Below, piece after piece: positions 6,635-14,446 of a DNA stretch of 23,224 nucleotides (positions are counted from its first letter, which is position 1; the number at the start of each line of letters is the position of its first letter). The notes below the pieces were generated by a model that worked only from the letters and a program-made list of their open reading frames with translations, was not told the origin of the DNA and did not search any database. Location: the IMG/VR virus record IMGVR_UViG_3300021378_000169, positions 1-23,224 of that record. One strand, given 5' to 3'. The translations under genes were made by a program, and so were the position numbers. This DNA comes from a virus.

Positions 6635-7464
6635 GTGCTCAAACACTTGCTGAGGCTATCCAGTCTGGCAGGGGTATTGAGAGACCTTTCCGCTGCCATG
6701 TGCATGAGGACCGTAACGCCAGTGCGAGTGTAAACACAGTTGCAATGGTGTGGGTTTGTTACGCATGCGGGGCGTCAGGACGTGTTGACGGTGACGTGTT
6801 GGTTCCTGATGCCGAACAATTATTGGAATATTTGAGAGGAGATATACCTGCAAGGATTTATTCTGAAACATGGCTAGATTCATTTGACGCTTTTGAACCT
6901 AGCCCTTACTGGGCAAAACGGTACGGGAATGAGACGGCAAGCCATTTCAGGTGCGGTACTCATCCTTTAACTGGTTTACCTACCTATCCAATTAGGGATG
7001 CTGCTGGTCAAGTCCTAGGCGTTGTTGTCCGTAATGAGGACGGTCATCCTAAATATAAATATCCGTATGGTGCGAGAACATCAACTACCTTTTTTGGGCG
7101 CATTAAACCTAAACCGGTTGTAATTCTGGTTGAAGGTGCTTCGGATGTTATGGCCTTGCATTCAGCAGGAATCCATGAGTCTTGGGCTGTTCTTGGCTGC
7201 TATGGGGCTGGGATACATCACCCGCAAGCCGAAATATTGCATCGACTAGCCCCGAAACTCATCGTCCTTGCTTTTGACAATGATGATGCTGGTAGAGGCG
7301 CGATGACTCGAACAAGCGAAATATTAGGCAATTTGACTCCTTCTGTGTCACACCTATGGGGCACTATCGGAGACATTAAAGATCCTGGTGAAGCGGTGGG
7401 AGATGAGGCCGTGCAAGGCCTCGCACAAACCATCAAATCAGCAGGCTACACGCAATACACCTAA
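6631..7464 (+). CDS. DnaG-like primase (CHC2 zinc finger plus TOPRIM)
   Basis: This 277-aa protein should make RNA primers for the fork. An N-terminal CHC2-type zinc finger is complete (C22-x2-H25 and C43-x2-C46). The TOPRIM fold follows: E168 in VILVEGASD with D172, then D216/D218 in LAFDNDDAGRGA, and a late KDPGE motif near 250. It is much shorter than host DnaG (about 600 aa) and lacks a helicase-binding C-terminal domain, as in many phage primases. It starts at GTG 6631, overlapping the previous stop. Confidence 0.88.
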   Translation: MSAQTLAEAIQSGRGIERPFRCHVHEDRNASASVNTVAMVWVCYACGASGRVDGDVLVPDAEQLLEYLRGDIPARIYSETWLDSFDAFEPSPYWAKRYGNETASHFRCGTHPLTGLPTYPIRDAAGQVLGVVVRNEDGHPKYKYPYGARTSTTFFGRIKPKPVVILVEGASDVMALHSAGIHESWAVLGCYGAGIHHPQAEILHRLAPKLIVLAFDNDDAGRGAMTRTSEILGNLTPSVSHLWGTIGDIKDPGEAVGDEAVQGLAQTIKSAGYTQYT

Positions 7465-7492
7465 CAAAAAACACAAAGTAAGGAGATATGCC

Positions 7493-7939
7493 ATGACGGC
7501 AACCACCGAAACACTGCCCGATGAAATCGAGGCGGACTCAGAAATCCAAGAGAAAGCAGTCCTTTGGCACATGCTCAAAGGTGAAAAAGATCGAATTGAA
7601 CAAGAGATGAAAGAAATCACCGAGTTCATGTCTGCGCGTGTCAATAAGCGGGCGTTGTGGAAAGACGGTGATCAAACATTTGCTATTTCAGTTGTTAGAT
7701 CACACATGAAAGTGGTTGATTTCGATCTTCTACAAACTCTTGACCCTGATCTTTTTGGAATGGTCACTAAAACCAAGGTCGAATTGAACTCTACTGCTTT
7801 TGATAAAGCTAAAGAGTTGGGTTTGTTCTCTAACGGGACACCAGCTGGACGCTGTGTTACTTACAAACCTAAATCTCCTAGTTTGCGCTTTGGTACTTAC
7901 GCCCCTGAAACTAAGGAGGTTACAAGTGGGCTCGCGTAG
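7493..7939 (+). CDS. Hypothetical replication-operon protein with coiled coil
   Basis: ATG 7493 has TAAGGAGATAT just upstream and gives 148 aa; an earlier in-frame ATG inside the primase gene is rejected. Residues 17-50 form a charged helix (EKDRIEQEMKEITEFMSA). The remainder carries LDPDLFGMVTKTKVELNS and SPSLRFGTYAP, a pattern I associate with conserved actinophage proteins of unknown role. It follows primase by 28 bases and overlaps the HIRAN gene by 14. A DNA-metabolism accessory role is inferred from context only. Confidence 0.65.
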   Translation: MTATTETLPDEIEADSEIQEKAVLWHMLKGEKDRIEQEMKEITEFMSARVNKRALWKDGDQTFAISVVRSHMKVVDFDLLQTLDPDLFGMVTKTKVELNSTAFDKAKELGLFSNGTPAGRCVTYKPKSPSLRFGTYAPETKEVTSGLA

Positions 7940-9290
7940 GAAAGTCCTACGATCAAAAATCGTTGGTGTATCGAACTACACCGAAACTGTTGCCGATCTA
8001 AAAATAGGTGACCAACTGGCTGTTGAACATGAGCCAGACAACGTCCACGACTCCAACGCAATGAAAGTTATGGACGTAAATAACCGAACTGTCGGTTACC
8101 TACCTAAAGAGGTAGCAAAGCGAATCATCGAGAAGGACTCGTCTCGCTTGTTTTTAGCCAACGTCGACATCATCACTGAATATGAGGGTGCTGTTGTTGG
8201 TGGATTCATCACGTTTGAAACAGAGGCCGGGTACATCGAGTACGAACGGCCGTCAATTAAAAAGGAGCAAGGAAAAAACATGGGTAGATTCAGATTAGAC
8301 GACGAAGTAATTGAGCAAGGGCGTGAGGGCTGGGAAGCTCAAGAAAACAAAGTCCGCGTGTTCAAACTACCTGCTGGTCGAGCAATCACAGTTATTCCAC
8401 TTACCGACTACGCGACACAAAACCTTGACGGTGGTTGGATGAATGTCCGTGAAGTTTATGCGGACACTATTCGAACAGGTCATGACACCGCCGAGATCCC
8501 AGGAAGGCTTCGTACCTTCCCTGTTCAGGATTTTGTGACAATTACGGGTCGAGATGGAGCTAAGAAACGGCGATATGTTGCCGACCCTCTTTTGGAAAGG
8601 CTCCTACCCACAAAGTGGGAGTTGAAAAGAGTTAAGGATGGTTCAGAGCCTCCTAAGCACACAAAACCAAAAGACATGACATATTTGAACTGCATCTATA
8701 TTGATGGTCAGTTTGAAACGGGTGACAGGGCTAAATACAACCCAAAACCAACTGACCACATCCTGCTGTGTCTTGCATCTTCCTGGTATGAGAATTGGAA
8801 GAAGTTGATGGAGCGTGACCGTAAGAAAAATTCTGACTACTCCCCTGCCGGTCGTAGATGGACTATTCAAATTACAGGCAGTTTTTCTGCTGGAAACCTT
8901 GGATTTGCTGCCGATGATGAAGAAGGCGAACCAATTCCTATGCCAGATCTCATTAATTTGGATGAATTCCATGAAGCTCGTCGAGCTGAAATAGAAGCAT
9001 ATGTGCATGGATTGGATGAAATTGAAAATGCTGTATTCAATCCAATTGCTGCTGATCTAACAGATGACGAGGTTCGAGAATCAGATGATGATGCCACTAC
9101 TGATTTTGAGGACTTGATCAACACTGGGGGTGAAACTGTTGATTGGGCTGCACTCCCAGCGGCGCGTTTGAAGAAACTGCTGATGAGTGTTGGTGTTCCA
9201 GTTAAAACACGTCCAACTGCTGAGGAGCTTCTTGCCCTTGCAGCAGAACATGAAGCCGAACTGATCGCCATCATGGTGGAGGCGGCTTAA
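7926..9290 (+). CDS. HIRAN domain fused to probable DNA-binding replication protein
   Basis: GTG 7926 has AAGGAGG six bases upstream and opens a 454-aa frame. Residues 10-70 match a HIRAN domain: SKIVGVSNY, GDQLAVEHEPDNVHDSNAMK, VGYLPKEVAKRI. HIRAN is known from HLTF, where it binds DNA 3' ends at stalled forks, and from phage proteins. Without any stop, the frame continues into a 336-aa part (from M119) with RVFKLPAGRAITVIPL, an internal W-x-I-x-I-T-G stretch, an acidic region near 380-400 and a C-terminal SAP/HeH-like helix pair (LPAARLKKLLMSVGVPV). The second part may be the phage single-strand-binding or fork protein; that is inference. Confidence 0.72.
   Translation: MGSRRKVLRSKIVGVSNYTETVADLKIGDQLAVEHEPDNVHDSNAMKVMDVNNRTVGYLPKEVAKRIIEKDSSRLFLANVDIITEYEGAVVGGFITFETEAGYIEYERPSIKKEQGKNMGRFRLDDEVIEQGREGWEAQENKVRVFKLPAGRAITVIPLTDYATQNLDGGWMNVREVYADTIRTGHDTAEIPGRLRTFPVQDFVTITGRDGAKKRRYVADPLLERLLPTKWELKRVKDGSEPPKHTKPKDMTYLNCIYIDGQFETGDRAKYNPKPTDHILLCLASSWYENWKKLMERDRKKNSDYSPAGRRWTIQITGSFSAGNLGFAADDEEGEPIPMPDLINLDEFHEARRAEIEAYVHGLDEIENAVFNPIAADLTDDEVRESDDDATTDFEDLINTGGETVDWAALPAARLKKLLMSVGVPVKTRPTAEELLALAAEHEAELIAIMVEAA
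8280..9290 (+). CDS. Internal-start form: probable ssDNA-binding protein without HIRAN
   Basis: Within the fusion frame, ATG 8280 (MGRFRLDDEVIEQGREGW) follows AAGGAGCAAGGA, with AAGGA six bases ahead. This is a complete ribosome site lying in the linker KKEQGKN. A 336-aa product would result. It looks like the original start of an independent gene whose upstream HIRAN neighbour lost its stop codon. Both long and short forms may be made. Position after helicase and primase, an acidic stretch (DLTDDEVRESDDDATTDFED) and a C-terminal SAP-like element suggest DNA binding, but no definite SSB signature is visible. Confidence 0.55.
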   Translation: MGRFRLDDEVIEQGREGWEAQENKVRVFKLPAGRAITVIPLTDYATQNLDGGWMNVREVYADTIRTGHDTAEIPGRLRTFPVQDFVTITGRDGAKKRRYVADPLLERLLPTKWELKRVKDGSEPPKHTKPKDMTYLNCIYIDGQFETGDRAKYNPKPTDHILLCLASSWYENWKKLMERDRKKNSDYSPAGRRWTIQITGSFSAGNLGFAADDEEGEPIPMPDLINLDEFHEARRAEIEAYVHGLDEIENAVFNPIAADLTDDEVRESDDDATTDFEDLINTGGETVDWAALPAARLKKLLMSVGVPVKTRPTAEELLALAAEHEAELIAIMVEAA

Positions 9291-9298
9291 CACAAACT

Positions 9299-9340
9299 AG
9301 GGGTGGGGTCGATGAAGTTGTCTCGGCCCCACCCCTTTCT
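9299..9340 (+). terminator. Strong GC hairpin after the HIRAN/SSB-like gene
   Basis: A 13-pair stem pairs 9299-9311 (AGGGGTGGGGTCG) with 9324-9336, with a 12-base loop, followed by TTTCTATAT. The tail has only three consecutive T, so it may be a partial terminator or a 3'-end stabiliser. It would keep the helicase-to-SSB segment more abundant than downstream polymerase genes. Confidence 0.7.
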
Positions 9341-9360
9341 ATATCACAAGGAGACCAGCA

Positions 9361-9711
9361 ATGAGTTATTACACAATAAAAAAACACGACCCAGCAACAT
9401 GCACAAGAGATACTGCTGGTCAATTTCTAGGCATGAATATTCTTTGCGGGCACGAAGAAGATTATTGCTCTTGCAAATTTCGGTGTACTAACACTTTTGT
9501 AGTGCATGAACTAAATTTAAATCAAGCCATTGATGTCATTAACAATGATGCGTTTGTTTTCTACAGTTTTGAAGACGCACGGCGTGCGGCTTTACACCTT
9601 CAACTTAGTGACTCAGATAAAACCGCAACATTTCTCTCCGATGGTTTGTTTATCCCAACCCATAAAGATCGCGAGTACACGACTGGGTTTATTAGTGTGG
9701 TTGCCGCGTGA
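9361..9711 (+). CDS. Hypothetical Cys-rich protein (116 aa)
   Basis: AAGGAGA sits nine bases before ATG 9361. The N-terminal 45 residues hold cysteines at 14, 29, 36, 38 and 42 plus H31 (ILCGHEEDYCSCKFRC), suggesting a zinc-binding knob. The rest (AFVFYSFEDARRAALHLQLS) is helical and strand-like. It overlaps the next gene by a GTGA junction and lies between the SSB-like gene and the polymerase. Function is not recognised. Confidence 0.6.
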   Translation: MSYYTIKKHDPATCTRDTAGQFLGMNILCGHEEDYCSCKFRCTNTFVVHELNLNQAIDVINNDAFVFYSFEDARRAALHLQLSDSDKTATFLSDGLFIPTHKDREYTTGFISVVAA

Positions 9712-9884
9712 AACCAATATTGACGATATTTACTTTTGTTGCCACAAGCCTGTTGGTCTTTAGTTTCAAAAAACAAAAAGCCCTCAAGGAATTCAAACTA
9801 TCCGAAGCAAAGCGAATAAAGGAAATAGAAAACCTATTAAAAAGCTATGCAGCTTCTCACCCAAAGGAGAACAAATATGAGTGA
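9708..9884 (+). CDS. Small single-span membrane protein with basic helix
   Basis: GTG 9708 overlaps the preceding TGA by four bases and gives 58 aa. A hydrophobic segment (ILTIFTFVATSLLVFSF) is followed by a lysine-rich amphipathic helix (KKQKALKEFKLSEAKRIKEI). The 3' end contains the ribosome site AAAGGAG of the polymerase gene and overlaps its start by 8 nt. Topology suggests inner-membrane anchoring with a cytoplasmic tail. Its tight coupling to the polymerase is notable; function is unknown. Confidence 0.55.
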   Translation: MKPILTIFTFVATSLLVFSFKKQKALKEFKLSEAKRIKEIENLLKSYAASHPKENKYE

Positions 9885-12519
9885 TATGGCTTTTTGGTCA
9901 GCACACACCCACACTGCGTTTAGTTCCAAAGACGCATTACCAAGCCCCCAGGCAGTGATTAACAGGGCTGTTGAACTTAACTACCCTGCAATTGGACTCA
10001 CAGACCACGGAACTATGGGTGGTATTGCTCAAGGATATAAAGCATCACGTAAAGCTGGAATATCTTTCCTGCCAGGTATTGAGTCATACGTTGCTATTGA
10101 CCGTATGGTTTCTCGCCCCGCAACCATGCATTTAGGACTGCTGGCGACAAATTCGCATGGTTATAGGAACTTGGTCGGTCTTAACAATCTTGCGCAAAGG
10201 AACTTCAAATATAAGCCTGTACTTGACTTGGCTGACTTAGCGCAAGCAGCAGAAGACGGTCGAACTGAAGGTATTGCAGTTATGACAGGCTGCTGGTTTG
10301 GTCTTGCCGCAACTTTACTTCGAGGAGAAGCACCTGGGTCAGTGAAAAACATTATTTCGTCACTTGCTGGATGGTTCGGATCAGGCTGCTACGTGGAGAT
10401 TCAAAACCACATGATTAATGACGATGAGCATGATGATTGGCGTCACTCAGCATTACTGCAAAATATTGCAGACTCCATGGGTCTTCCAGTCGTTATTACG
10501 CAAGATTCTCATTACTGCCACTCGGAAGATCGACCAGCACACGAAACAATGAAACGTCTTGTTTCTTGGAGTAACGACCCTGACGATGCAGTTTTCCCAG
10601 GAGATGGCTACCACATGGTTGATTCGAATTGGATGGAAGAACACCACTCAATAAGAACATTCAACGCAGGAATGGAAGGTTTGGAGGATCTACTAAATAA
10701 AGCAAAAGTGCGTATCCCTGAATTAGATACGTTTAAAGCAGCGATACCAGATGTGACACCAGGGGCAAACCCTGATGATGCGCTGCGTAAAGCAGCAGCA
10801 GACGGTCTGGCAAAGAAAGTGACAAACGGGTCACTCACGGCAACAAAAGCTAAAAGTTACGCGAAGCGTGTTGATCGTGAACTTGAGGTTGTTTGCAATG
10901 CAGGATTTGCTGGGTATCTGCTGTTCACCGCAAAGGTATGCAAATGGATACGTAAGGAAGGAATTGCATACAACATTCGTGGTTCTGCTTCGGGTTCAAT
11001 GTTGTGTTGGTTGTTAGATATTACGCGTCTTGACCCTATCCAATGGAAGTTACCTTTTGAAAGGTTTCTTTCCACAGATCAAGCGTCTATGCCCGATATT
11101 GATATTGACGTTGAAGATGTTCGCCGTGATGAGGTCATGGCAATGCTTGACTCCCAATACACAACCTACCGGATAGGTACCTGGTTGGAAATGGGGTTAA
11201 ACGCTCAAGATGACACGAAAGGGTCACTTATTGTTAAATGGAAACAGAAAGCACGTAAGACTGGTGCTGACCCATACGCGCCTATACCTGACGTTGAAAT
11301 GGGCAAACTCAGGGAACTTGCAGCACACAGGCCTTACTCAGGTCAAGGCATACACGCAGCGGGCGTAGTTGTCGCACCTGATGAGGCAAGCCTTTCCGGT
11401 TTGCCTTTGACTTGGATTCCTTCAAGCAAGCAACTTGTTTCTGCTTTTCCTATGAAAGATGTTGAATCCATGGGCCTGGTAAAGCTCGACATTCTTGGTC
11501 TAAAAACATTATCGGCTTTGCGCGAAATGCAGGATTTAACCGGTATTGAACCATTCAGTGTTCCTTTAGATGACAAAAACGTATTCAAAATGATTGCTAA
11601 AGGTGATGTTGCTGGGGTATTTCAATTGGAAGGCTCTGCGGCAGCAAGAAATATTCGTGATGTTCGCGTAACCAAAATGGCTGACATTATTGCCTCCGTT
11701 GCCTTGTTTAGACCAGCTGTTATGCAATCAGGCGCGACACGTTCTTACCTTGACCGTAAAGCCGGGATTGAACAGATTGTTCAACGCCATCCAATAATCA
11801 TGGCAGAGACCAAAGACACGGCTGGAATTCTTATTTATCAAGAGCAGGCAATGAATATTCTCAGAAACTTTGGTTTACCTATTGAATATATTGAAAAGGC
11901 ACGCAAAGCCATTAAAGCTTCCAACGCAAATGTTGGTGACGCAGCAATGGTTATGTACGAGGTGATAGGCAAAGTTAAAGAAAATGCAATTGATTTGTCT
12001 GAGGAAGATGAGGACTGGCTTGAAGAAGTCCTTCAAGCATATGCAGGCTACTCATTTAATCGCGCTCACGCCACTGCCTATGGCCAAGTTGCCTACATAA
12101 CTGCATGGTTCAAATATCACCATCCGGTGGCCTTTTGGACGGCTCAAATTAATGCCTATATCGGTGATGATCAAGAAGTGATGTATCTGCGTGCGGCACG
12201 CAAACAAGGAGTATCAATTAGACCGCCACACGTAAACAAGTCAAACAGGTTCTACACACCTGATTTTAAATCAAACGCAATCAGAAAAGGATTAACCAGT
12301 ATTAAAGGTATTGGACCAAAAGCTGCCGTTGAACTCTCCGAAAAAGCACCGTTTATTTCACTCGTTGACCTTGCATCACGAGTAAATGCAAGTGCTGTCA
12401 CCGGAGCAGCGCTATTAAGGAAAGGACATTCGCCAGGAGCATGCGGCGGTGTAATCGCCCATTTAGAAGAAGCACAAGCCTTACTAGATATACCCAAGGA
12501 AATGGAGTTTGCAAAATGA
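9877..12519 (+). CDS. dnaE: DNA polymerase III alpha subunit (DnaE-type, compact)
   Basis: This 880-aa protein is the phage's own replicative polymerase. An N-terminal PHP domain keeps HTH at residues 10-12, GLTDHGTMGG and QDSHYCH. The polymerase active site shows PDIDID with D407/D409 and a third carboxylate D538 in VKLDILGLK, plus HAAGVVVAP. A helix-hairpin-helix (SIKGIGPKAAVEL, about 807-820) follows. Host DnaE is about 1,160 aa; this version ends soon after the HhH and lacks the C-terminal OB/tau-binding part. ATG 9877 has AAAGGAG upstream; the in-frame ATG at 9847 lies inside the previous gene. Confidence 0.95.
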   Translation: MSDMAFWSAHTHTAFSSKDALPSPQAVINRAVELNYPAIGLTDHGTMGGIAQGYKASRKAGISFLPGIESYVAIDRMVSRPATMHLGLLATNSHGYRNLVGLNNLAQRNFKYKPVLDLADLAQAAEDGRTEGIAVMTGCWFGLAATLLRGEAPGSVKNIISSLAGWFGSGCYVEIQNHMINDDEHDDWRHSALLQNIADSMGLPVVITQDSHYCHSEDRPAHETMKRLVSWSNDPDDAVFPGDGYHMVDSNWMEEHHSIRTFNAGMEGLEDLLNKAKVRIPELDTFKAAIPDVTPGANPDDALRKAAADGLAKKVTNGSLTATKAKSYAKRVDRELEVVCNAGFAGYLLFTAKVCKWIRKEGIAYNIRGSASGSMLCWLLDITRLDPIQWKLPFERFLSTDQASMPDIDIDVEDVRRDEVMAMLDSQYTTYRIGTWLEMGLNAQDDTKGSLIVKWKQKARKTGADPYAPIPDVEMGKLRELAAHRPYSGQGIHAAGVVVAPDEASLSGLPLTWIPSSKQLVSAFPMKDVESMGLVKLDILGLKTLSALREMQDLTGIEPFSVPLDDKNVFKMIAKGDVAGVFQLEGSAAARNIRDVRVTKMADIIASVALFRPAVMQSGATRSYLDRKAGIEQIVQRHPIIMAETKDTAGILIYQEQAMNILRNFGLPIEYIEKARKAIKASNANVGDAAMVMYEVIGKVKENAIDLSEEDEDWLEEVLQAYAGYSFNRAHATAYGQVAYITAWFKYHHPVAFWTAQINAYIGDDQEVMYLRAARKQGVSIRPPHVNKSNRFYTPDFKSNAIRKGLTSIKGIGPKAAVELSEKAPFISLVDLASRVNASAVTGAALLRKGHSPGACGGVIAHLEEAQALLDIPKEMEFAK

Positions 12520-13358
12520 GCGCTGATTTAGCAGAACTAGCACTATCTCGTGGAAGTGCATTACCTATCACGGCATATATGGAGAAGTGGCGGCGTGAAG
12601 GATCCATTATGGATATGGATTGTTTGCGTATAGCCATGGAAGCTATGTACAAGGACGTTTCTACGGGTAACCGTTCCGACGGTCGTGGTCGTTTACGTCC
12701 AAGCAAAATTGGTAACCCATGCCAGCGCGCCCAAGCGTTTAGTTATTTTGGCGCTGAGCAGGAAGAAAAGCCTGACTGGGTGCAAGAGAAGGCTAAAGGA
12801 GGCAGCCTTGCCCATTATTGGTTTCAAGCCGAAGGCATGAGTGCAGGTGTTCTAACTGATATCGAGGTTGAAATTGATATTCCTCAATGGCGCCTCAAAG
12901 GTCAGTTAGACGGGTTCATAGTTGATGGGTCCATATTTGAGTTGAAAACCATTTCAACTGACAAATTCAACGGTCGATTTAAAGGATGGATACCAGTAGC
13001 TAAATGGGAAGAGCCTAAAGAAGACCACATTCGCCAAGTACACGCCTACATGCTTGCCACCGGCGCAACATCTGCGTCTGTTGTTTACATGGACAGGGGT
13101 GAACAAGCATTTAAAGAGTTTCGGGTAAAGCTTGATGAAAACCTTCTTGATCAGATGGATACCGAAGCTAAAAAACTCTTAAAAAATGCTGATAAAGGGA
13201 TCCTTCCTGAGCGCATGTTTGGGTGCGAAATGCTTCAAGACGGATACAACCCCGCTGACCACTCAGTTAATGAAGTGAATAAGTGGCTAGCAGGCATGAA
13301 GTGGTGTGACTACAAGGACATGTGTCGCTTGGCTGATTTGGAGGAGTGGTCAATTTGA
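12516..13358 (+). CDS. RecB/Cas4-like PD-(D/E)XK nuclease, probable Fe-S type
   Basis: The 280-aa product shows the nuclease core in order: H100 in SLAHYW, D132 in GQLDGF, E142 and K144 in FELKT, then Q174/Y178 in HIRQVHAYM. C69 (GNPCQR) lies N-terminal to the core, while C237 and the pair C264-x5-C270 (WCDYKDMC) follow it. That resembles the iron-sulfur layout of Cas4/AddB-type exonucleases, though the usual C-x2-C step is missing at position 261. It overlaps the polymerase stop as ATGA. Likely role: recombination or end processing during replication; a CRISPR role is not suggested. Confidence 0.85.
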   Translation: MSADLAELALSRGSALPITAYMEKWRREGSIMDMDCLRIAMEAMYKDVSTGNRSDGRGRLRPSKIGNPCQRAQAFSYFGAEQEEKPDWVQEKAKGGSLAHYWFQAEGMSAGVLTDIEVEIDIPQWRLKGQLDGFIVDGSIFELKTISTDKFNGRFKGWIPVAKWEEPKEDHIRQVHAYMLATGATSASVVYMDRGEQAFKEFRVKLDENLLDQMDTEAKKLLKNADKGILPERMFGCEMLQDGYNPADHSVNEVNKWLAGMKWCDYKDMCRLADLEEWSI

Positions 13359-13489
13359 CAATACCAGGCTGTATTGAAAGAGGCTGTCAAGATCCCGCCG
13401 TTGTTTGTTGTGTAGTAGATGGCCGAGCAGATTACTGGTGCATTAAACATCAGAAAGACAAGCCCGGAGTCAGAATCACAAACGGATAA
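13355..13489 (+). CDS. Small zinc-finger-like protein with TTG start
   Basis: A 44-aa frame begins at TTG 13355, overlapping the preceding TGA, with GGAGGAG eight bases upstream. It carries C6, C11, C18, C19, C29 and H32 (GCIERGCQDP, then YWCIKH), a pattern common in tiny actinophage zinc proteins. Start choice rests on the ribosome site and overlap, as no ATG exists in frame. The likely role is nucleic-acid or protein binding; no specific function is known. Confidence 0.6.
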   Translation: MTIPGCIERGCQDPAVVCCVVDGRADYWCIKHQKDKPGVRITNG

Positions 13490-13515
13490 CGAAACAATTA
13501 AAAAGGAGTTACATA

Positions 13516-13977
13516 ATGGATACTGAAACACAGGAAGAATTTTTACTGACTGAAGACGAACGCGAAGCAATAGTTGAAACGATAATCTCAGCAAGATTCG
13601 AAGAGAGCAACTTATTTCAAAAAGAAGAGTTTCATACTCTTGCTTTAACTTTGCAAGATCAAAGAGCAAGAGATTTAGTGATATGGGAAATGTGTCGATT
13701 AAAACTCGACGAAAGAAATTATGTTTTCAAAACACTAAAATTAATGACAGAAAATGTCACAATGGTCGAAGCCCCTCACGCGTGGTCTGCTTACGCCGTG
13801 GCTCTGTGGATAGATGGTCAAACACCTGAAGCTGACACGATCTCTCGTTTAATTCTAAAAAGCCATCCTTTACACAAAATGTCATTTCTTATCGCTATAT
13901 CAATCCAAACCAATTTCACTTCCGAAACGTTCATAGAAACAATGAATTCTATGGAAAGAGATCAAGTAAGTGAATAA
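13516..13977 (+). CDS. Hypothetical helical protein, possibly DUF4192-like
   Basis: AAAAGGAG precedes ATG 13516 at a good distance. The 153-aa product is acidic at its N-terminus (TETQEEFLLTEDEREAI) and helical throughout. Its second half (AYAVALWIDGQTPEADTISR, ILKSHPL) recalls the C-terminal repeats of DUF4192 proteins found in actinobacteria and their phages. The likeness is partial and the assignment weak. It overlaps the RuvC gene by eight bases, so it belongs to the replication/recombination operon. Confidence 0.6.
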   Translation: MDTETQEEFLLTEDEREAIVETIISARFEESNLFQKEEFHTLALTLQDQRARDLVIWEMCRLKLDERNYVFKTLKLMTENVTMVEAPHAWSAYAVALWIDGQTPEADTISRLILKSHPLHKMSFLIAISIQTNFTSETFIETMNSMERDQVSE

Positions 13978-14446
13978 AAAGACTGGTTTTGTCGGTGCAG
14001 GGGTGGATTACGGAACATCACGTGTGGCTTTTGCCATCCCTGCAATGGGGGTTTTTGAGGATGTTGTCCTTAAGCCTGGTGACAATTTAGGGGCCTTAGA
14101 TGTTATTTCTGAGGTGGTTTGGAACGCATGTATTACCCATAAACCAGACCTTGTGGCGGTAGAAGCTCCCATAGTTGGGGCGAGTCGCAACCTGCGCGTG
14201 GGGGTATCACTAGGTATGGTTGCTGGAGCAATATGCTCTACTGTAATGCAAACTGATACATTAGTGACATTGGTGCCCCCAGCGTCATGGAAGAAAGGGG
14301 TGGTTGGTTTTGGCAACGCGGACAAGCAGCAAGTATCCCGCTGGCTTGAGGTTCACCATCCGATCTGGCACTCCCGATGCACCAGCCAAGACACAATCGA
14401 CTCAGTATGCCTCGCCCTATACGCAGAGATACAGGTGGACCGATGA
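13970..14446 (+). CDS. RuvC-like Holliday junction resolvase
   Basis: This 158-aa protein has the RNase H-like fold of RuvC with D13 (VDYGTS), E65 (VEAPIVG) and a C-terminal acidic pair D141/D144 (SQDTIDSVCLAL) in expected order. It should resolve four-way junctions or branched replication intermediates before packaging. Length is typical. It starts at GTG 13970 inside the previous gene, with only a weak ribosome site, so translational coupling is likely. Its 3' third is overlapped by the WhiB frame. Confidence 0.85.
   Translation: MNKKTGFVGAGVDYGTSRVAFAIPAMGVFEDVVLKPGDNLGALDVISEVVWNACITHKPDLVAVEAPIVGASRNLRVGVSLGMVAGAICSTVMQTDTLVTLVPPASWKKGVVGFGNADKQQVSRWLEVHHPIWHSRCTSQDTIDSVCLALYAEIQVDR

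Noticed and set aside
8867-9274. Minus-strand 135-aa serine-rich frame opposite the HIRAN-fusion gene
   Set aside because: It is an antisense shadow of acidic and alanine-rich codons and has no ribosome site.
12516-13358. CRISPR-associated Cas4
   Set aside because: The nuclease resembles Cas4, but no repeat-spacer array or other cas gene is seen; it sits in a phage replication operon.
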